Assembly (NCBI GenBank): GCA_003218375.1
Contig: QHNH01000030.1
Location: 1 to 64,000 of the forward strand
Reading direction: 5' to 3'
DNA from: Verrucomicrobiota bacterium
GTDB lineage: Bacteria > Verrucomicrobiota > Verrucomicrobiia > Chthoniobacterales > UBA10450
Length of the DNA stretch: 64,000 nucleotides
Part shown: positions 51,785 through 61,725 of the stretch, in pieces
Position numbering within the stretch: position 1 is the stretch's first letter
Layout of the letters: each line of letters starts with the position of its first letter
Position numbers and translations under genes: made by a program
Notes under the pieces: generated by a model
Seen by the model: only the letters and a program-made list of their open reading frames with translations
Databases searched by the model: none
Told to the model about the DNA's origin: nothing

Positions 51785-52326
51785 TTAAGGCGCGATTTCT
51801 GGCAACGCCGGGATGGATCGAATTTCAAAATGAGTGATGAGATAATCCCCCGGATCCAGATGAAGTGAAGCACCAGCAGCCTCTGCTTGGCCTAACTCGA
51901 AATAAACAACGTTTTTCCTGCGGGAAGCACACCGGTTCATGAGGTGACTGCCAGACTCAGATTCCCCGGCGCGCAGAAAGAACAGTTGTAATCCAATGTC
52001 GACCGTCGCTTCGAGATCGATGCGAAGAATGGCGCGCCGGCCCTCAGGTACGGTGAATTTCGGCAAGAACACGCGAGGATTGGCTCCCTCGGCGCGAATG
52101 GACAGGCCCCCCGGTGTCGCCCTCAATTCCACCCCGTCGAGGGCTGAGAAACCGTCGAGGCCGTTCGGTCCGGCGTTAATCAGCACATCAGAGGCCGAAC
52201 GGAAAGCTGCGGCTAACTCCAAAATGGGACCGTCCTCACGGAATAGCGCAGTGTATCTCGCAATGCGCGACGGCCTGTCGCTGATTTCGACCGACAGGTC
52301 TGGAAGAGCAGCAAGCCGGCAAACTA
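51785..52326 (-). pseudogene. Probable frameshifted C-terminal part of the adjacent 610-aa membrane protein
   Basis: An open frame of 217 residues reaches from 52438 but its first 37 codons overlap the neighbour's end and it has no good start after 52324. Beyond the neighbour's stop it reads SIVCRLAALPDLSVEI, then an all-beta-like domain ending GDYLITHFEIRSIPALPE. A one-base change near 52325-52340 would join the two frames. It could instead be a separate gene with an unusual start; comparison with relatives would settle this. Confidence 0.45.
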
Positions 52327-54156
52327 TCGATCGCTGAAAGAAGCGCCGTGATTCCCTGGGGACGTGAACGAGAAAAGAAATCGCGGAACGTTCAGCTCCC
52401 CCGAGACCGCTTTGGAGAAGATCGCGCTCGGTCTCCAATTGGGGATTTCATTCACGTGGATTTCGACCGGCGGCGGTTTGTAGAAAAAATCGAGGAGGCG
52501 CCCGCGAAAGGAAGGCGGGACTTCCAATTCGATCCACAGGTTCTTCCCACCCGGCACGAGGCAGACTTCATCAAACACGAGCGATTGGGTAGCAAAGAGC
52601 AAAGGCGGATTTGGTTTGAGCTCACTGATACGTTTCCAAAGCGTGTATCCGCGTTCCTGAAACAAAGGCCTATAGTTAAAGAGGAGCTGGCGTAACACCC
52701 CGGCATCCTCGAGGTCGGGGTAGCGTTCGTCGATGGGCTGGTATTTGAGCAGGACAAACGCCGGCGCCCGCGGTGACGAATAAAAGGCGGTGTTCGCGGC
52801 GATCAGGCGTGGCGTATAAGCGCTGTAGCCCTGAAAGACTGGACGCGGCTTGTAGTTAAGATCGTTTAGTAAGACGGTTCCCTGTTCATAGCCGAAGACG
52901 TCGACGTTTTCGTTCCCAACGGCCGCTCGCACGAGGGGAAGTGCGTTTGCCGCCTTGGCGTCGATGAGCTGAGTGCGCAACCGCTGCGCGGTGGAACCTG
53001 GGGCCGATGCTATCCGGCAGGTTGCGGCCAAACGGGAAATCGTGTCGGAAAGGCAATGAGTAATTGCGGTCGGTTTCTGCAGGGATATGCCGGTTAAACA
53101 AACGAGCACGATCAGTAAGTTAACCGCGTAGCCAGTGAGCTTGATGATGCCAGGGGATCTTACCGCGATCCAGAGCGTTAATAACGCAACCGGACAAAGA
53201 GCGAAGAAACTAAGAACGTGGTCGTCAGCCCGGACGAAGGCACGGTTCCAACTTAGAAACATTTCGCTGGCGTAAAAGAGAACGAGACAAAGAACGGGCG
53301 GATTACGGGCATTCCAAAAAATCAACGCACAAAGAGCGAGTCCCAGCAAGGCCGCGGCCGCCCCGGCGGCGACGATCCACCCGCTGGCGGCTGGCAATCC
53401 CATGGCGTCCTTGTAACCGAACGAAACATCAAGCGACGTAGCGATGAATGAAGGGAAGTTCCCGTATTCCTGTCCGGCTAATTTCCAGCAGAGGAGAAGG
53501 CAAACGATGAAACTGGCTACGAGTGCAATCGCGCCCGCGCGCCGTTGGCGGCTCAGGTAGGAGATGGCCAGCAGGACCACCGCGAACGCGCAGAGGAGAA
53601 AGTAGGTGAACTTGATCAGGGAACAGGCGCCGAAGAGAGCGCCCGCCAAAGCGTTGAGGGAAGCCCGTGAAACGCCGTGTTGGAAGAGCAGCGCGGTTAC
53701 ACAACTAATAACCAGGAAGTAGAGCGCATCAGAAATGGGATCGAGCCAGATGAAAAGGAGAACAAAAAAGAAAAAAGGCAGTCTCCAAAGCCTGGGAAGG
53801 AAGACAATGGTCGCGCAAAGGATAGCGGCGAACAGCGTCTTGCTGGCATACTCCCAAATCACTCGCGCAGTAAAAAGTTCTCCCGTGTAAACAAAGGAGA
53901 TCAGGTGCCCCAGGGGCCCATAGGTGAAGATGACCTCTTTGCCGAATTGAAGTTTGAGCGCGGAAAAATGGATCAGCGCGCCGCACCACGAAAGATCCAG
54001 AGCGGGGCCGACTGGGACCAGAGGCAGCGAGAAGAGATCAAGCCACAGAAGAACGAAGGCGAGCCCTAAAAAGCTGATTGAGAGCCATTGCGATCGCGAG
54101 CTTGGAAAAGCCAAGAGAAAGTGGTTCCGGTGAAAGCTTGGAGGCCAATTGGCCAC
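52324..54156 (-). CDS. Polytopic membrane protein of the surface-glycan region, probably C-terminally frameshifted
   Basis: The product is 610 residues from a GTG at 54156. It has about ten to twelve TM segments (residues 25-430), then a soluble periplasmic part with FGYEQGTVLLNDLNYKPRPV and FQGYSAYTPRL, and a LWIELEVPPSFRGRLLDFFY segment. The plan resembles membrane proteins in polysaccharide clusters with an outward domain. The abrupt end NHGASFSDR and the in-frame continuation in the next frame suggest that the natural protein is about 180 residues longer. Confidence 0.7.
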   Translation of the reverse strand: MANWPPSFHRNHFLLAFPSSRSQWLSISFLGLAFVLLWLDLFSLPLVPVGPALDLSWCGALIHFSALKLQFGKEVIFTYGPLGHLISFVYTGELFTARVIWEYASKTLFAAILCATIVFLPRLWRLPFFFFVLLFIWLDPISDALYFLVISCVTALLFQHGVSRASLNALAGALFGACSLIKFTYFLLCAFAVVLLAISYLSRQRRAGAIALVASFIVCLLLCWKLAGQEYGNFPSFIATSLDVSFGYKDAMGLPAASGWIVAAGAAAALLGLALCALIFWNARNPPVLCLVLFYASEMFLSWNRAFVRADDHVLSFFALCPVALLTLWIAVRSPGIIKLTGYAVNLLIVLVCLTGISLQKPTAITHCLSDTISRLAATCRIASAPGSTAQRLRTQLIDAKAANALPLVRAAVGNENVDVFGYEQGTVLLNDLNYKPRPVFQGYSAYTPRLIAANTAFYSSPRAPAFVLLKYQPIDERYPDLEDAGVLRQLLFNYRPLFQERGYTLWKRISELKPNPPLLFATQSLVFDEVCLVPGGKNLWIELEVPPSFRGRLLDFFYKPPPVEIHVNEIPNWRPSAIFSKAVSGELNVPRFLFSFTSPGNHGASFSDR

Positions 54157-54290
54157 CTTGAGTAAAGGCTTACACCCGAAATTTCAAGACGCAAAGCTGG
54201 CGATTGCGGGCGATGGCTGAACGAGAGTTTCACCCTAGATTTCTTACGAAATTTATGTAGTCTCAAGCGCTTCCCCAGCTCCAGCGAGCC

Positions 54291-56498
54291 ATGAAATCAC
54301 TGCGCGTCTTTCTCCTGGCGGTTCTGATTACCGCGCTGTTCACTGCGGCCGGAATCGCCGCTCAGTTCACGGTCACGACTAAAGCCAGCACCGGGCCGGG
54401 TTCGCTTTCTGAGGCAATCGATGAGGCGAGCGCCTATCCGGGTGGAGGCACGATCACCTTTAACATTCCCGGCTCGGGCGTCCACGTCATTGATGTGGGC
54501 GCGAATCCGCTGCCGCACGTCAAAAACGTTTTCATCGACGGCTATTCCCAGCCCGGTGCTCACCCGAACACGCTCGCGCTGGGCGATGACGCGGTCATTC
54601 TCATTCAAGTGGATGGAGGCGGAGTGGCGGGCCGATACGGTTTTTGGGTAACTGGCTTCACCCATATTCGTGGCTTGGCGATTACCGGCTGCGACACCGC
54701 GGTTGCGCTGCTCGACCCATACGATGGAAATGTGATTGAAGGCAATTTCATCGGCCTGGAGCCATCGGGCCAAACCGCCGCCGCAAATAGAGTAGGAATA
54801 TTCGTCTCGACGGGCGCGACCATCGGCGGAACTACGGTTGCAGCACGGAACGTGATCGGCGGAAACAGCATTGGCGTCGGTTTGGGCGCCCGCAACGCCA
54901 CGACAGTCGCGGGCAACTATATCGGAACGGATTTGAGCGGAACGGGCGCGTTGCCGAACTCGATCGGGATTGACGTGCAAAGTAGCGTGAACCGCCTTGT
55001 GCAGATTGGTGGGAATGATCACAGCTTAGGGAACGTGATCTCCGGCAATTCCTACGGGATTCGGCTCGGCTATCCGTTTTATGCGCCTGACGGGCATCGC
55101 GTCAGCAACCCCGCGAATTACGTCGTTGTCTCTGGCAACCTCATCGGCACCACCGCGGACGGACAAGGCCGGCTCGGCAACCGTTACCAGGGCATCGTCA
55201 TCTTTGACGGCGTGAATAACACGATCGGTGGAACTGATCCGGCGAGCGGCAACACGATTGCCTATAACGGCTACCAGGGGATTAGCGTCCAAGACTTCGC
55301 CGGCAACGCTTCAGGTAACCGCCTCCTTTCGAATTCCATCTACAGCAACGGCATCTGCGGAATTGCTTTAGGCGCGGGCGGTCCGGTTCCTAACGATCTA
55401 AATGACGGTGATACCGGGCCTAACAGCCTCCAGAATTATCCGATCATAACCGGCGCATCGATTGCGAACGGCCAAGCCACGATTAACGGCACGCTCAATT
55501 CCACTCCCAACGCGCAGTTTACCATTCAGTTCTTTGCCGACTCCCTAGGTTTCACTACGCCCGGGCAGACTTATCTCGGGACCACGAGTGTTATTACCGA
55601 TGCGAATGGAAACGCCAGTTTCTCTGTCGCGTTTTCGATCAGCAAAACGAATGTGGTTTTTGACGCCACGGCCACAAACGCGAATGGCGATACCTCGCCG
55701 TTCTTTTACAATCCTGGCCGCCTGGCGAATATCTCGACCCGTTTACGTGTCCAGACAGGCGACAACGCTTTAATCGCCGGGTTCATCATGGTGCGGAACC
55801 AGGCTCGAGTCGTCCTGCGGGCGTTGGGACCTTCCTTGAGCGTCAACGGCACACCGGTCGCCGGTAGATTGCAGGACCCAACCCTGGAGCTCTACGATTC
55901 GAAAGGCGCGCTTATAGCGACTAACGATAACTGGCGAGACGATCCCAATTCAAATCGTCTGGGGTCTCTCGCGCCGACGAACGATTTGGAGGCAGCGCTT
56001 AGCGTCGACCTGGTCGAGGGCGCTTACACCGCCGTTGTTCGCGGCAAGAACAACACGACTGGAATCGGGCTGGCGGAGGCGTACTTCGATGCAGGTCAAT
56101 CTCCCAGCGTGCCGGCAGAGTTGGCCAACCTTAGCACGCGAGGGCTTGTGGAAACCGGAGACAACGTGATGATTGGAGGTTTCATTGCTACTGATAGCAA
56201 CGGCCCGACGCGGTTTGTCATTCGCGCGATCGGCCCGTCGTTAGGGAGTGCCGGCATCTCGAATCCGTTAGCGGACCCAACGCTGGAGCTCCACGACGGA
56301 AACGGCGCCGTCATTGCAACAAACGACAATTGGAAGGACGGCGACGAAGCATCGGTTCGCGCCACCGGTTTGGCGCCGCAAAACGATGCTGAGTCGGTGA
56401 TTCTTGCCACGCTGCCGGTCGGCGCTTACACCGCAATCGTTCGCGGCAAAGGCAATGCGACGGGCGTCGCGCTGGTCGAAGTATACAATCTGCACTAG
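54291..56498 (+). CDS. Secreted beta-helix protein with two C-terminal domain repeats
   Basis: The product is 735 residues with a signal peptide (MKSLRVFLLAVLITALFTAA). The N-terminal TKASTGPGSLSEAIDEA segment resembles the CSLREAI-type start of bacterial beta-helix surface proteins. Residues about 45-380 form a beta-helix with repeated GNxIG, NVISGN and NYIGTD turns. An Ig-like spacer comes next. The end has two copies of the shared domain (LANISTRLRVQTGDNALIAG... and LANLSTRGLVETGDNVMIGG...). It is divergent from the membrane-protein gene across 134 bases. Probably surface-displayed; no enzymatic motif seen. Confidence 0.82.
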   Translation: MKSLRVFLLAVLITALFTAAGIAAQFTVTTKASTGPGSLSEAIDEASAYPGGGTITFNIPGSGVHVIDVGANPLPHVKNVFIDGYSQPGAHPNTLALGDDAVILIQVDGGGVAGRYGFWVTGFTHIRGLAITGCDTAVALLDPYDGNVIEGNFIGLEPSGQTAAANRVGIFVSTGATIGGTTVAARNVIGGNSIGVGLGARNATTVAGNYIGTDLSGTGALPNSIGIDVQSSVNRLVQIGGNDHSLGNVISGNSYGIRLGYPFYAPDGHRVSNPANYVVVSGNLIGTTADGQGRLGNRYQGIVIFDGVNNTIGGTDPASGNTIAYNGYQGISVQDFAGNASGNRLLSNSIYSNGICGIALGAGGPVPNDLNDGDTGPNSLQNYPIITGASIANGQATINGTLNSTPNAQFTIQFFADSLGFTTPGQTYLGTTSVITDANGNASFSVAFSISKTNVVFDATATNANGDTSPFFYNPGRLANISTRLRVQTGDNALIAGFIMVRNQARVVLRALGPSLSVNGTPVAGRLQDPTLELYDSKGALIATNDNWRDDPNSNRLGSLAPTNDLEAALSVDLVEGAYTAVVRGKNNTTGIGLAEAYFDAGQSPSVPAELANLSTRGLVETGDNVMIGGFIATDSNGPTRFVIRAIGPSLGSAGISNPLADPTLELHDGNGAVIATNDNWKDGDEASVRATGLAPQNDAESVILATLPVGAYTAIVRGKGNATGVALVEVYNLH

Positions 56499-56605
56499 CG
56501 TCTTTCCTTCAGGCTCACGCCGAGGACGGCGCAGATAAGTCTGGAGGGGGCCGGTTTCGGCGCATATCCGCAAATGGACTTAGGATAGTGGAGGAAACAA
56601 AGTCC

Positions 56606-58899
56606 TCAGAAGCTGCTTCGGACCGGCAGCTTCTGAATCGGAGGATTGCCCGGGATTCCGAGCTGACCGGATTGATTGTCTCCCGTGACGAAGACAGCTC
56701 GATCTGTGTAACGTATCATCACGCTGTAATTCGGTCCGGCCGCGAGATCGCTGATGTTGTTCATCCCGTTGGGCCCGGCGTTCATAGCCGCAGGCGATGC
56801 CTGAATGACACTCGTAAAGCCGAGGCCCAGCTGTCCCCGGCCGTTATAACCCCAACCATACACGTTTCCATCCGAGCTGTGGGCGATACAATGAGCCGCC
56901 CCCGCCGCAATCACATCGATCGAATTTCCCGGGCCAACGGGGATGGGAATCGCGAACGCAGAAGAACCCCCGGGAGCGGTGCCAAGCTGCGAAAAGGAGT
57001 TGTTACCCCAGCCGTAAACCGTTCCGCCTCGACCGAGCGCGATACAAAACCCGGACGAACCGCAGACCACCTGCGTTAAACCGACCAAGGTAACACCTTG
57101 ATTACTAGAGTTAGCCGTCATCACTTGGACGGGATACGATTGGTCGTCCGTAAAACCATTCCCCAGGGCGCCGTTCGCTCCTGCTCCCCAAGTCCAAATC
57201 GTGGCGTCGGCATCGATCGCGGCCAGGGTACCTCCACCCGCGGCGATCGATACAATGCCAGTGAGATAATCGTTGGGGCCTGAACTCTTCCTTACTCGCG
57301 CGGGAGTGTAATGGGAGGTGGTCGTCCCATCACCAAGACGCCCGTTCCAGTTTGCGCCCCAGGTCCACACCTGGCCGTCCGTGTCTATAGCGGCGTAGGC
57401 GGAAGTGCCAATCGCCACGACATGTTTACCGCCGCGGGTTGGCGTCGTGATATGAGCGGGTAGCGGGACTTGAACTGGACTTGCGATGTTGCCGCCAGTT
57501 GTTCCGTCGCCGCGTGCGCCGTATTGATTCGATCCCCAGACCCACAAAGAACCGTCGTTCTTCACCGCGAAAGAAGTGTAATCCCCGGCCGCCACCTCTG
57601 TCACCGTGTTATCCAGGCTGGAAATGTGCGTGGGGGGTGACGGTGATGCCACAGTCCCAAGCTGGCTGAAGATGTTTTGACCGGAGGCATTGACGTTTCG
57701 GTTTGTAGTAACGAGCAGATGCTGCATCCCAGAGGCTGGTCTCGTGACCGTGCCTCTACCTTCGCTCCGGCCGGAGTTCAGGTAATGGTCGATCGCCCCT
57801 TGATAGTTCGTCGCCCCAAACGCGTTCGCGATATCCGGATTTAGTTGTAGATATTGCACAGGGGAGAAGGTCTTCGATCCGGCTCTGCCTTGAGGTACGC
57901 CGGAGTTGATCCAATGGTCTTCTGCCGCCCTCAGGTTCGGAACGGCACCCTGCAGCTGGTTGATGCTGACATAGTCGCGCCAATTAAATACATCGGGATC
58001 CAGGGCGCGGAATTGGTAATGCAGCGTATTTAAGGCACTCTTGACCTGATCCATATTGCCGATCACCAGGTACGATCGATCGCTTCTGTTTCCGGGTCCG
58101 TTGAAGCTTTCGAAACGAAGTTGCCCGCCAAAACCTGCGCATGGGAAATCGGGATCCGGATGATTCGGATTTGGAGGAGCCAGGCCCCACCTGTAACCAC
58201 CCTCGCTGCCAGTCCCATACGGTTGGAGCAGCTCCGCCGAGTAATAACCCATGGCGTAGGTGCCATCGGCCGTTGCTAATACTTTTACACTATCGTCTTC
58301 TCCGCCAAGCGAGCGTATCTGCCGGTAATTTTTCGAAACGTGGTCGTACGTCCAGACCGAGGAGAATTCCCACGGCAGGACCGCGGTCATCTGCACGACA
58401 CCTTTCTGGACCTGCTCGGGAATAAACAGAGCGGGCCGGTGTAGGAAGGACATGGCAGGAATTCGGCGGGGTTGCCGCACACGTCTCCGTATCCTGGCCT
58501 CGGTTCGCGCGTTGACAGGTACCAAGACATTTGGGTTGTAGAGTCCAAGATGTTCCCGCCAGCCGTGAGCGATAAGACACGGCTGGAGCTGGTCGGCTTT
58601 TGTCCATCTTCCTTGGTGCCGGTTTCGTAAGGGTTATAGCATTCGTTTCGATTGAAGAATGACGCATTCGTGGAGATCTGACGCCCGTGGTCCCAATTAT
58701 TCACGAACTCTTTTCCCTGCCATTGGATGGAAGATATACCGCCTCCGAATTGACTCGACGTCTTGACGGTTAGAGGTAGTCCTAGAACCGGAGCTGTGAT
58801 GCTGGAATCGCCGCTGACTTGCGCATGAACAGCCGCCGCTCCACAGAGTAAAGCGCCTACGATTCCGGTGATTGCGCCACCTCGATGAATGGTTCGCAT
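56606..58899 (-). pseudogene. Secreted RCC1-repeat protein, disrupted by a frameshift at about 58440-58455
   Basis: Two frames belong together. The first (58899-58387) has a signal peptide (MRTIHRGGAITGIVGALLCG) and a beta-rich start down to GNPAEFLPCP. The second (to 56606) becomes protein-like at SFLHRPALFIPEQVQKGVVQ. Its middle has two YLQLNPDIANAFGATNYQG-type units. The C-terminal half is at least six RCC1 repeats (SLWVWGSNQYGARGDG, QVWTWGANWNGRLGDG, TVYGWGNNSFSQLG), which form a beta-propeller. The joint protein would be about 760 residues. The domain mix suggests a surface protein. A sequencing error is possible. Confidence 0.7.
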
Positions 58900-58905
58900 G
58901 CGAGA

Positions 58906-59835
58906 TTAGTTAAGCTGGTAGGCCTCGATCAAGGCGACGCCTGTCGTGTTGTTTTTGCCGCGCACGATAGCTGTGTAAGCACCCGGAGTAAGCTCGCGAA
59001 GGATCGCGGCTTCGCGCGGATCGGCCGGCGGAATAGTGGTTGCCTGAATGGCAGCCGCCTGGGTGTCTTGCCAATTATCGTTAGTAGCTATGATGCTGCC
59101 CTGGCCGTCGTGAAGCTCAAGCGTTGGATCGTTCAGTGGGTTCGCCACGCCAACGCTTGGACCGAGGGCGCGAAAGAGAACGGTCGTCGTTCCACTACCG
59201 ACTACGATCGTTCCGCCAATCAGGACAGTGTCGCCTTGATCCACAAATCCACGCGTGGAGATGTTTGCCAGCCTCGAGTCAACGGTCAGGTCGAGATCAT
59301 AGACTTCTACCAGGCCAACACCGGTTGTTCCGCCTTTACCGGCAAGCACCGCGGTGTAAGCGCCGGGATTTACGCTCCTCACGATGGCAGAGTCATAGTC
59401 GTTGGTCGGCGGAATTGTTGTCGCTATTAGTGCGTCCTGCTGGGTGTCTCTCCAGTTGTCATTGGCTGCCACTATCGCGCCGGACGAGTCATGCAGTTCC
59501 AGGGTTGGGTCAGCCAGGTTTTCGTTCACCGGCAATAACGGACCGAGCGCGCGCACCATGATTTTCTTCGGCTGGGAACCGGTTACTATGAAACCTCCGA
59601 TCAGCACATTGTCACCGGCGCCAACTGCGAGTCGCGTAGAGATGTTTGCAAGGTGGACCGCTGACGACGCAGTGCTAGCCGATGTGGGTTGCCCGGTGTC
59701 CGCCCTTCCAGCAATGAGGAACGTTGAGCACGTGAAGAACGCCCAAAACCCAACAGCAACCCAACTCGATATTCGGATTAAGACGCCGACCTTCACCAAG
59801 GATGATCCTATAGCAGCGGCGTGGTGTTTTGCCAC
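58906..59835 (-). CDS. Secreted protein made of two copies of the shared C-terminal domain
   Basis: The product is 309 residues. An N-terminal hydrophobic segment (VAVGFWAFFTCSTFLIAG) serves as signal or anchor. After a short linker come only two copies of the roughly 115-residue domain: VHLANISTRLAVGAGDNVLI... and SRLANISTRGFVDQGDTVLI..., each with LRALGPxx/FRALGPSV, DPTLELHDG and NDNWxDT, ending in GLVEVYDL/ALIEAYQL. The domain standing alone argues that it is a real folding unit. It lies seven bases from the RCC1 gene. Confidence 0.8.
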   Translation of the reverse strand: MAKHHAAAIGSSLVKVGVLIRISSWVAVGFWAFFTCSTFLIAGRADTGQPTSASTASSAVHLANISTRLAVGAGDNVLIGGFIVTGSQPKKIMVRALGPLLPVNENLADPTLELHDSSGAIVAANDNWRDTQQDALIATTIPPTNDYDSAIVRSVNPGAYTAVLAGKGGTTGVGLVEVYDLDLTVDSRLANISTRGFVDQGDTVLIGGTIVVGSGTTTVLFRALGPSVGVANPLNDPTLELHDGQGSIIATNDNWQDTQAAAIQATTIPPADPREAAILRELTPGAYTAIVRGKNNTTGVALIEAYQLN

Positions 59836-59853
59836 AAAATATACGCGGTTTGT

Positions 59854-60642
59854 TTACTTTCTTCTGTCACCGGTAGGGCGATCGCTGCGCCGGTAGTCGC
59901 CCGCGCTGAAATATTTTTCCAGCCAGACGTAGAGGCAGATGAAAAGATAGCGGCTTCCCATCTCCTTGATCTTCAACTTCGCTGTGCCGGTGCGCCGGTT
60001 CCGCCAAGTGATGGGAATCGTCGTCCAGGTGAACCCGCGCACGATCGCCTTCAATGGGATTTCGACGGTGAGATTGAAGTGCGGGGCGATGAGCGGCTGG
60101 CAGCCGTCGATGACTTCCTTGCGATAGGCTTTGAACGCGTTGGTGGTGTCGTTCAGTTTGATCCGAAATAGGATCTTGAGGAAATAATTCGCCAGCCGAT
60201 TCAGGAAAAATTTTATTCTCGGGTAATCGATTACGCCGCCGCCTTTGATGAACCGGCTCCCAAACACGCAATCGTAGCCCTCATTCAACTTCTCCCAGTA
60301 GCGCACGACGTCGCGGCAATCGTCGGATTCATCTGCCATCATGATGACGACGGCGTCGCCTTTCATCGCGGCCAGACCGCGCACGACGGCGCGGCCGAAG
60401 CCATGGGGCGCGGGATTTTGCGTGGGGACGAGGTTCGGAATGCTGCGTTGCAAATTCTGAACGATCTCCCAGGTGGAATCGGTGCTGCCATCGTCGACCA
60501 CGACGATTTCGTGTGGCACAGACCGCATTCGCAGTTCGGTATGGAGATGCTCAACGGTAGACGCGACGCAGCCTCCCTCGTCCCGGGCCGGCATAACGAC
60601 AGAGAGCAGCTCCAATTTCTTTCCAGGGGAGGCGCCGGTCAT
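59854..60642 (-). CDS. GT2 glycosyltransferase, dolichyl-phosphate mannosyltransferase-like
   Basis: From the ATG at 60642, which overlaps the upstream stop (ATGA), the product is 262 residues. GT-A motifs are LSVVMPARDEGGCVAS, VVVDDGSTDSTWE, and the DxD-like MMADESDD. GSRFIKGGGVIDYP and the basic TWRNRRTGTAKLK end fit the DPM1/polyprenyl-phosphate sugar transferase group. There is no TM extension. It probably charges a polyprenyl phosphate for the GT-C enzymes in the cluster. Confidence 0.87.
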   Translation of the reverse strand: MTGASPGKKLELLSVVMPARDEGGCVASTVEHLHTELRMRSVPHEIVVVDDGSTDSTWEIVQNLQRSIPNLVPTQNPAPHGFGRAVVRGLAAMKGDAVVIMMADESDDCRDVVRYWEKLNEGYDCVFGSRFIKGGGVIDYPRIKFFLNRLANYFLKILFRIKLNDTTNAFKAYRKEVIDGCQPLIAPHFNLTVEIPLKAIVRGFTWTTIPITWRNRRTGTAKLKIKEMGSRYLFICLYVWLEKYFSAGDYRRSDRPTGDRRK

Positions 60643-61709
60643 AGGGCCGAGGAGATCTCCAGCCAATCCGGATGCGCCTGGGCGTGTTGGGCGATTTCGT
60701 CCAGGATGGCCTCGAGGTTTGTGGCCGGCCGCCAGCTCCAGGTTTTTTCGGCGAGGCGCGAATCCATCACGAGCCAGGGAACGTCGAACGGCCGGGGTGC
60801 GGGATCGCTGGCTACTTGATGCGGTCCAAAGCGCGCGGCGCACCATTGGCTGAGCTGGGCGAGCGACATCGCGTTACCCGCCCCGCCGCCGAGATTGACG
60901 ATCCGCGGCCGGTCCGAACTCGTCATCGCGAACTGTTTTTCCAAGAGCGGCAACAAGTCCCGCGGATGAAAACAATCGCGGCACTGGTGGCCGGCGCCGT
61001 CGAACCCGATATAGCGGAGGGGCTTTCGCCGCAGGTAGCTGTTGATCCAGAAGGAGAAGATGCCCTGCTCGGCGTGCCCGAACTGCCCGGCGCCGGCGAA
61101 CACGCCGCAGCGATTGATCCAGACTGGGAACTCGAACGCCTCGCCGTACTCGAGCGCGAGGATTTCCGAGGCGAGCTTCGTGGCGCCGTAGAGTGAGACC
61201 GGCGCCGCGATGGAAAAAATTTCGGCGATCCCGTGAGAGCTCACGCCTTGCGGCAGCGGGACGTCGAGGTCTGGCGTAAACGTAGCGTCGACGGCCAGGA
61301 CGGGAATCTCCGACAATGATTTCACTGAGTAAACGCGGCTGGTGCTCAACAAAGTGAAACCGGCCCGGTATTTCTTCGCCAGTTCCAGCAGGTTCACCGT
61401 TCCGTAAAGGTTGTGCTCGAGAAGTTGCCGGCTGCTCGTGGTTCCATTCACGCCGGCCAGGACGCTCGGGTTCGCGGCGGCATCGATGATCCAATCCAGG
61501 CCTGCGATCGGTTCGAGATCGCTCGTGCAGCGGAGATCGGCGTGGCGCACGGTGACGCCGCGGCGGCGCAGGGGTCCGAGATTCAGCTGGCTTCCCGCGC
61601 GGCTCAGGTTATCCAGGCCGATGATCTCACGGCTCGAGACATTATCGAGCAGACCACGCGCGATCGTGCTGCCGGCGAAACCACAAACTCCTGAGATGAG
61701 AATCTTCAT
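60639..61709 (-). CDS. NAD-dependent nucleotide-sugar epimerase/dehydratase
   Basis: The product is 356 residues of the extended SDR family. The NAD loop is GVCGFAGSTIARGLL, the acidic residue follows in GLDNLSRAG, and the active-site pair is the STSRVYS serine region with YGATK. The pattern is close to CDP-tyvelose/paratose 2-epimerases, which keep this DNLSRAG start. It overlaps the next glycosyltransferase, so it probably supplies its sugar donor. Exact substrate uncertain. Confidence 0.85.
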   Translation of the reverse strand: MKILISGVCGFAGSTIARGLLDNVSSREIIGLDNLSRAGSQLNLGPLRRRGVTVRHADLRCTSDLEPIAGLDWIIDAAANPSVLAGVNGTTSSRQLLEHNLYGTVNLLELAKKYRAGFTLLSTSRVYSVKSLSEIPVLAVDATFTPDLDVPLPQGVSSHGIAEIFSIAAPVSLYGATKLASEILALEYGEAFEFPVWINRCGVFAGAGQFGHAEQGIFSFWINSYLRRKPLRYIGFDGAGHQCRDCFHPRDLLPLLEKQFAMTSSDRPRIVNLGGGAGNAMSLAQLSQWCAARFGPHQVASDPAPRPFDVPWLVMDSRLAEKTWSWRPATNLEAILDEIAQHAQAHPDWLEISSAL

Positions 61710-61725
61710 GGGGCGCGTTGACGGG

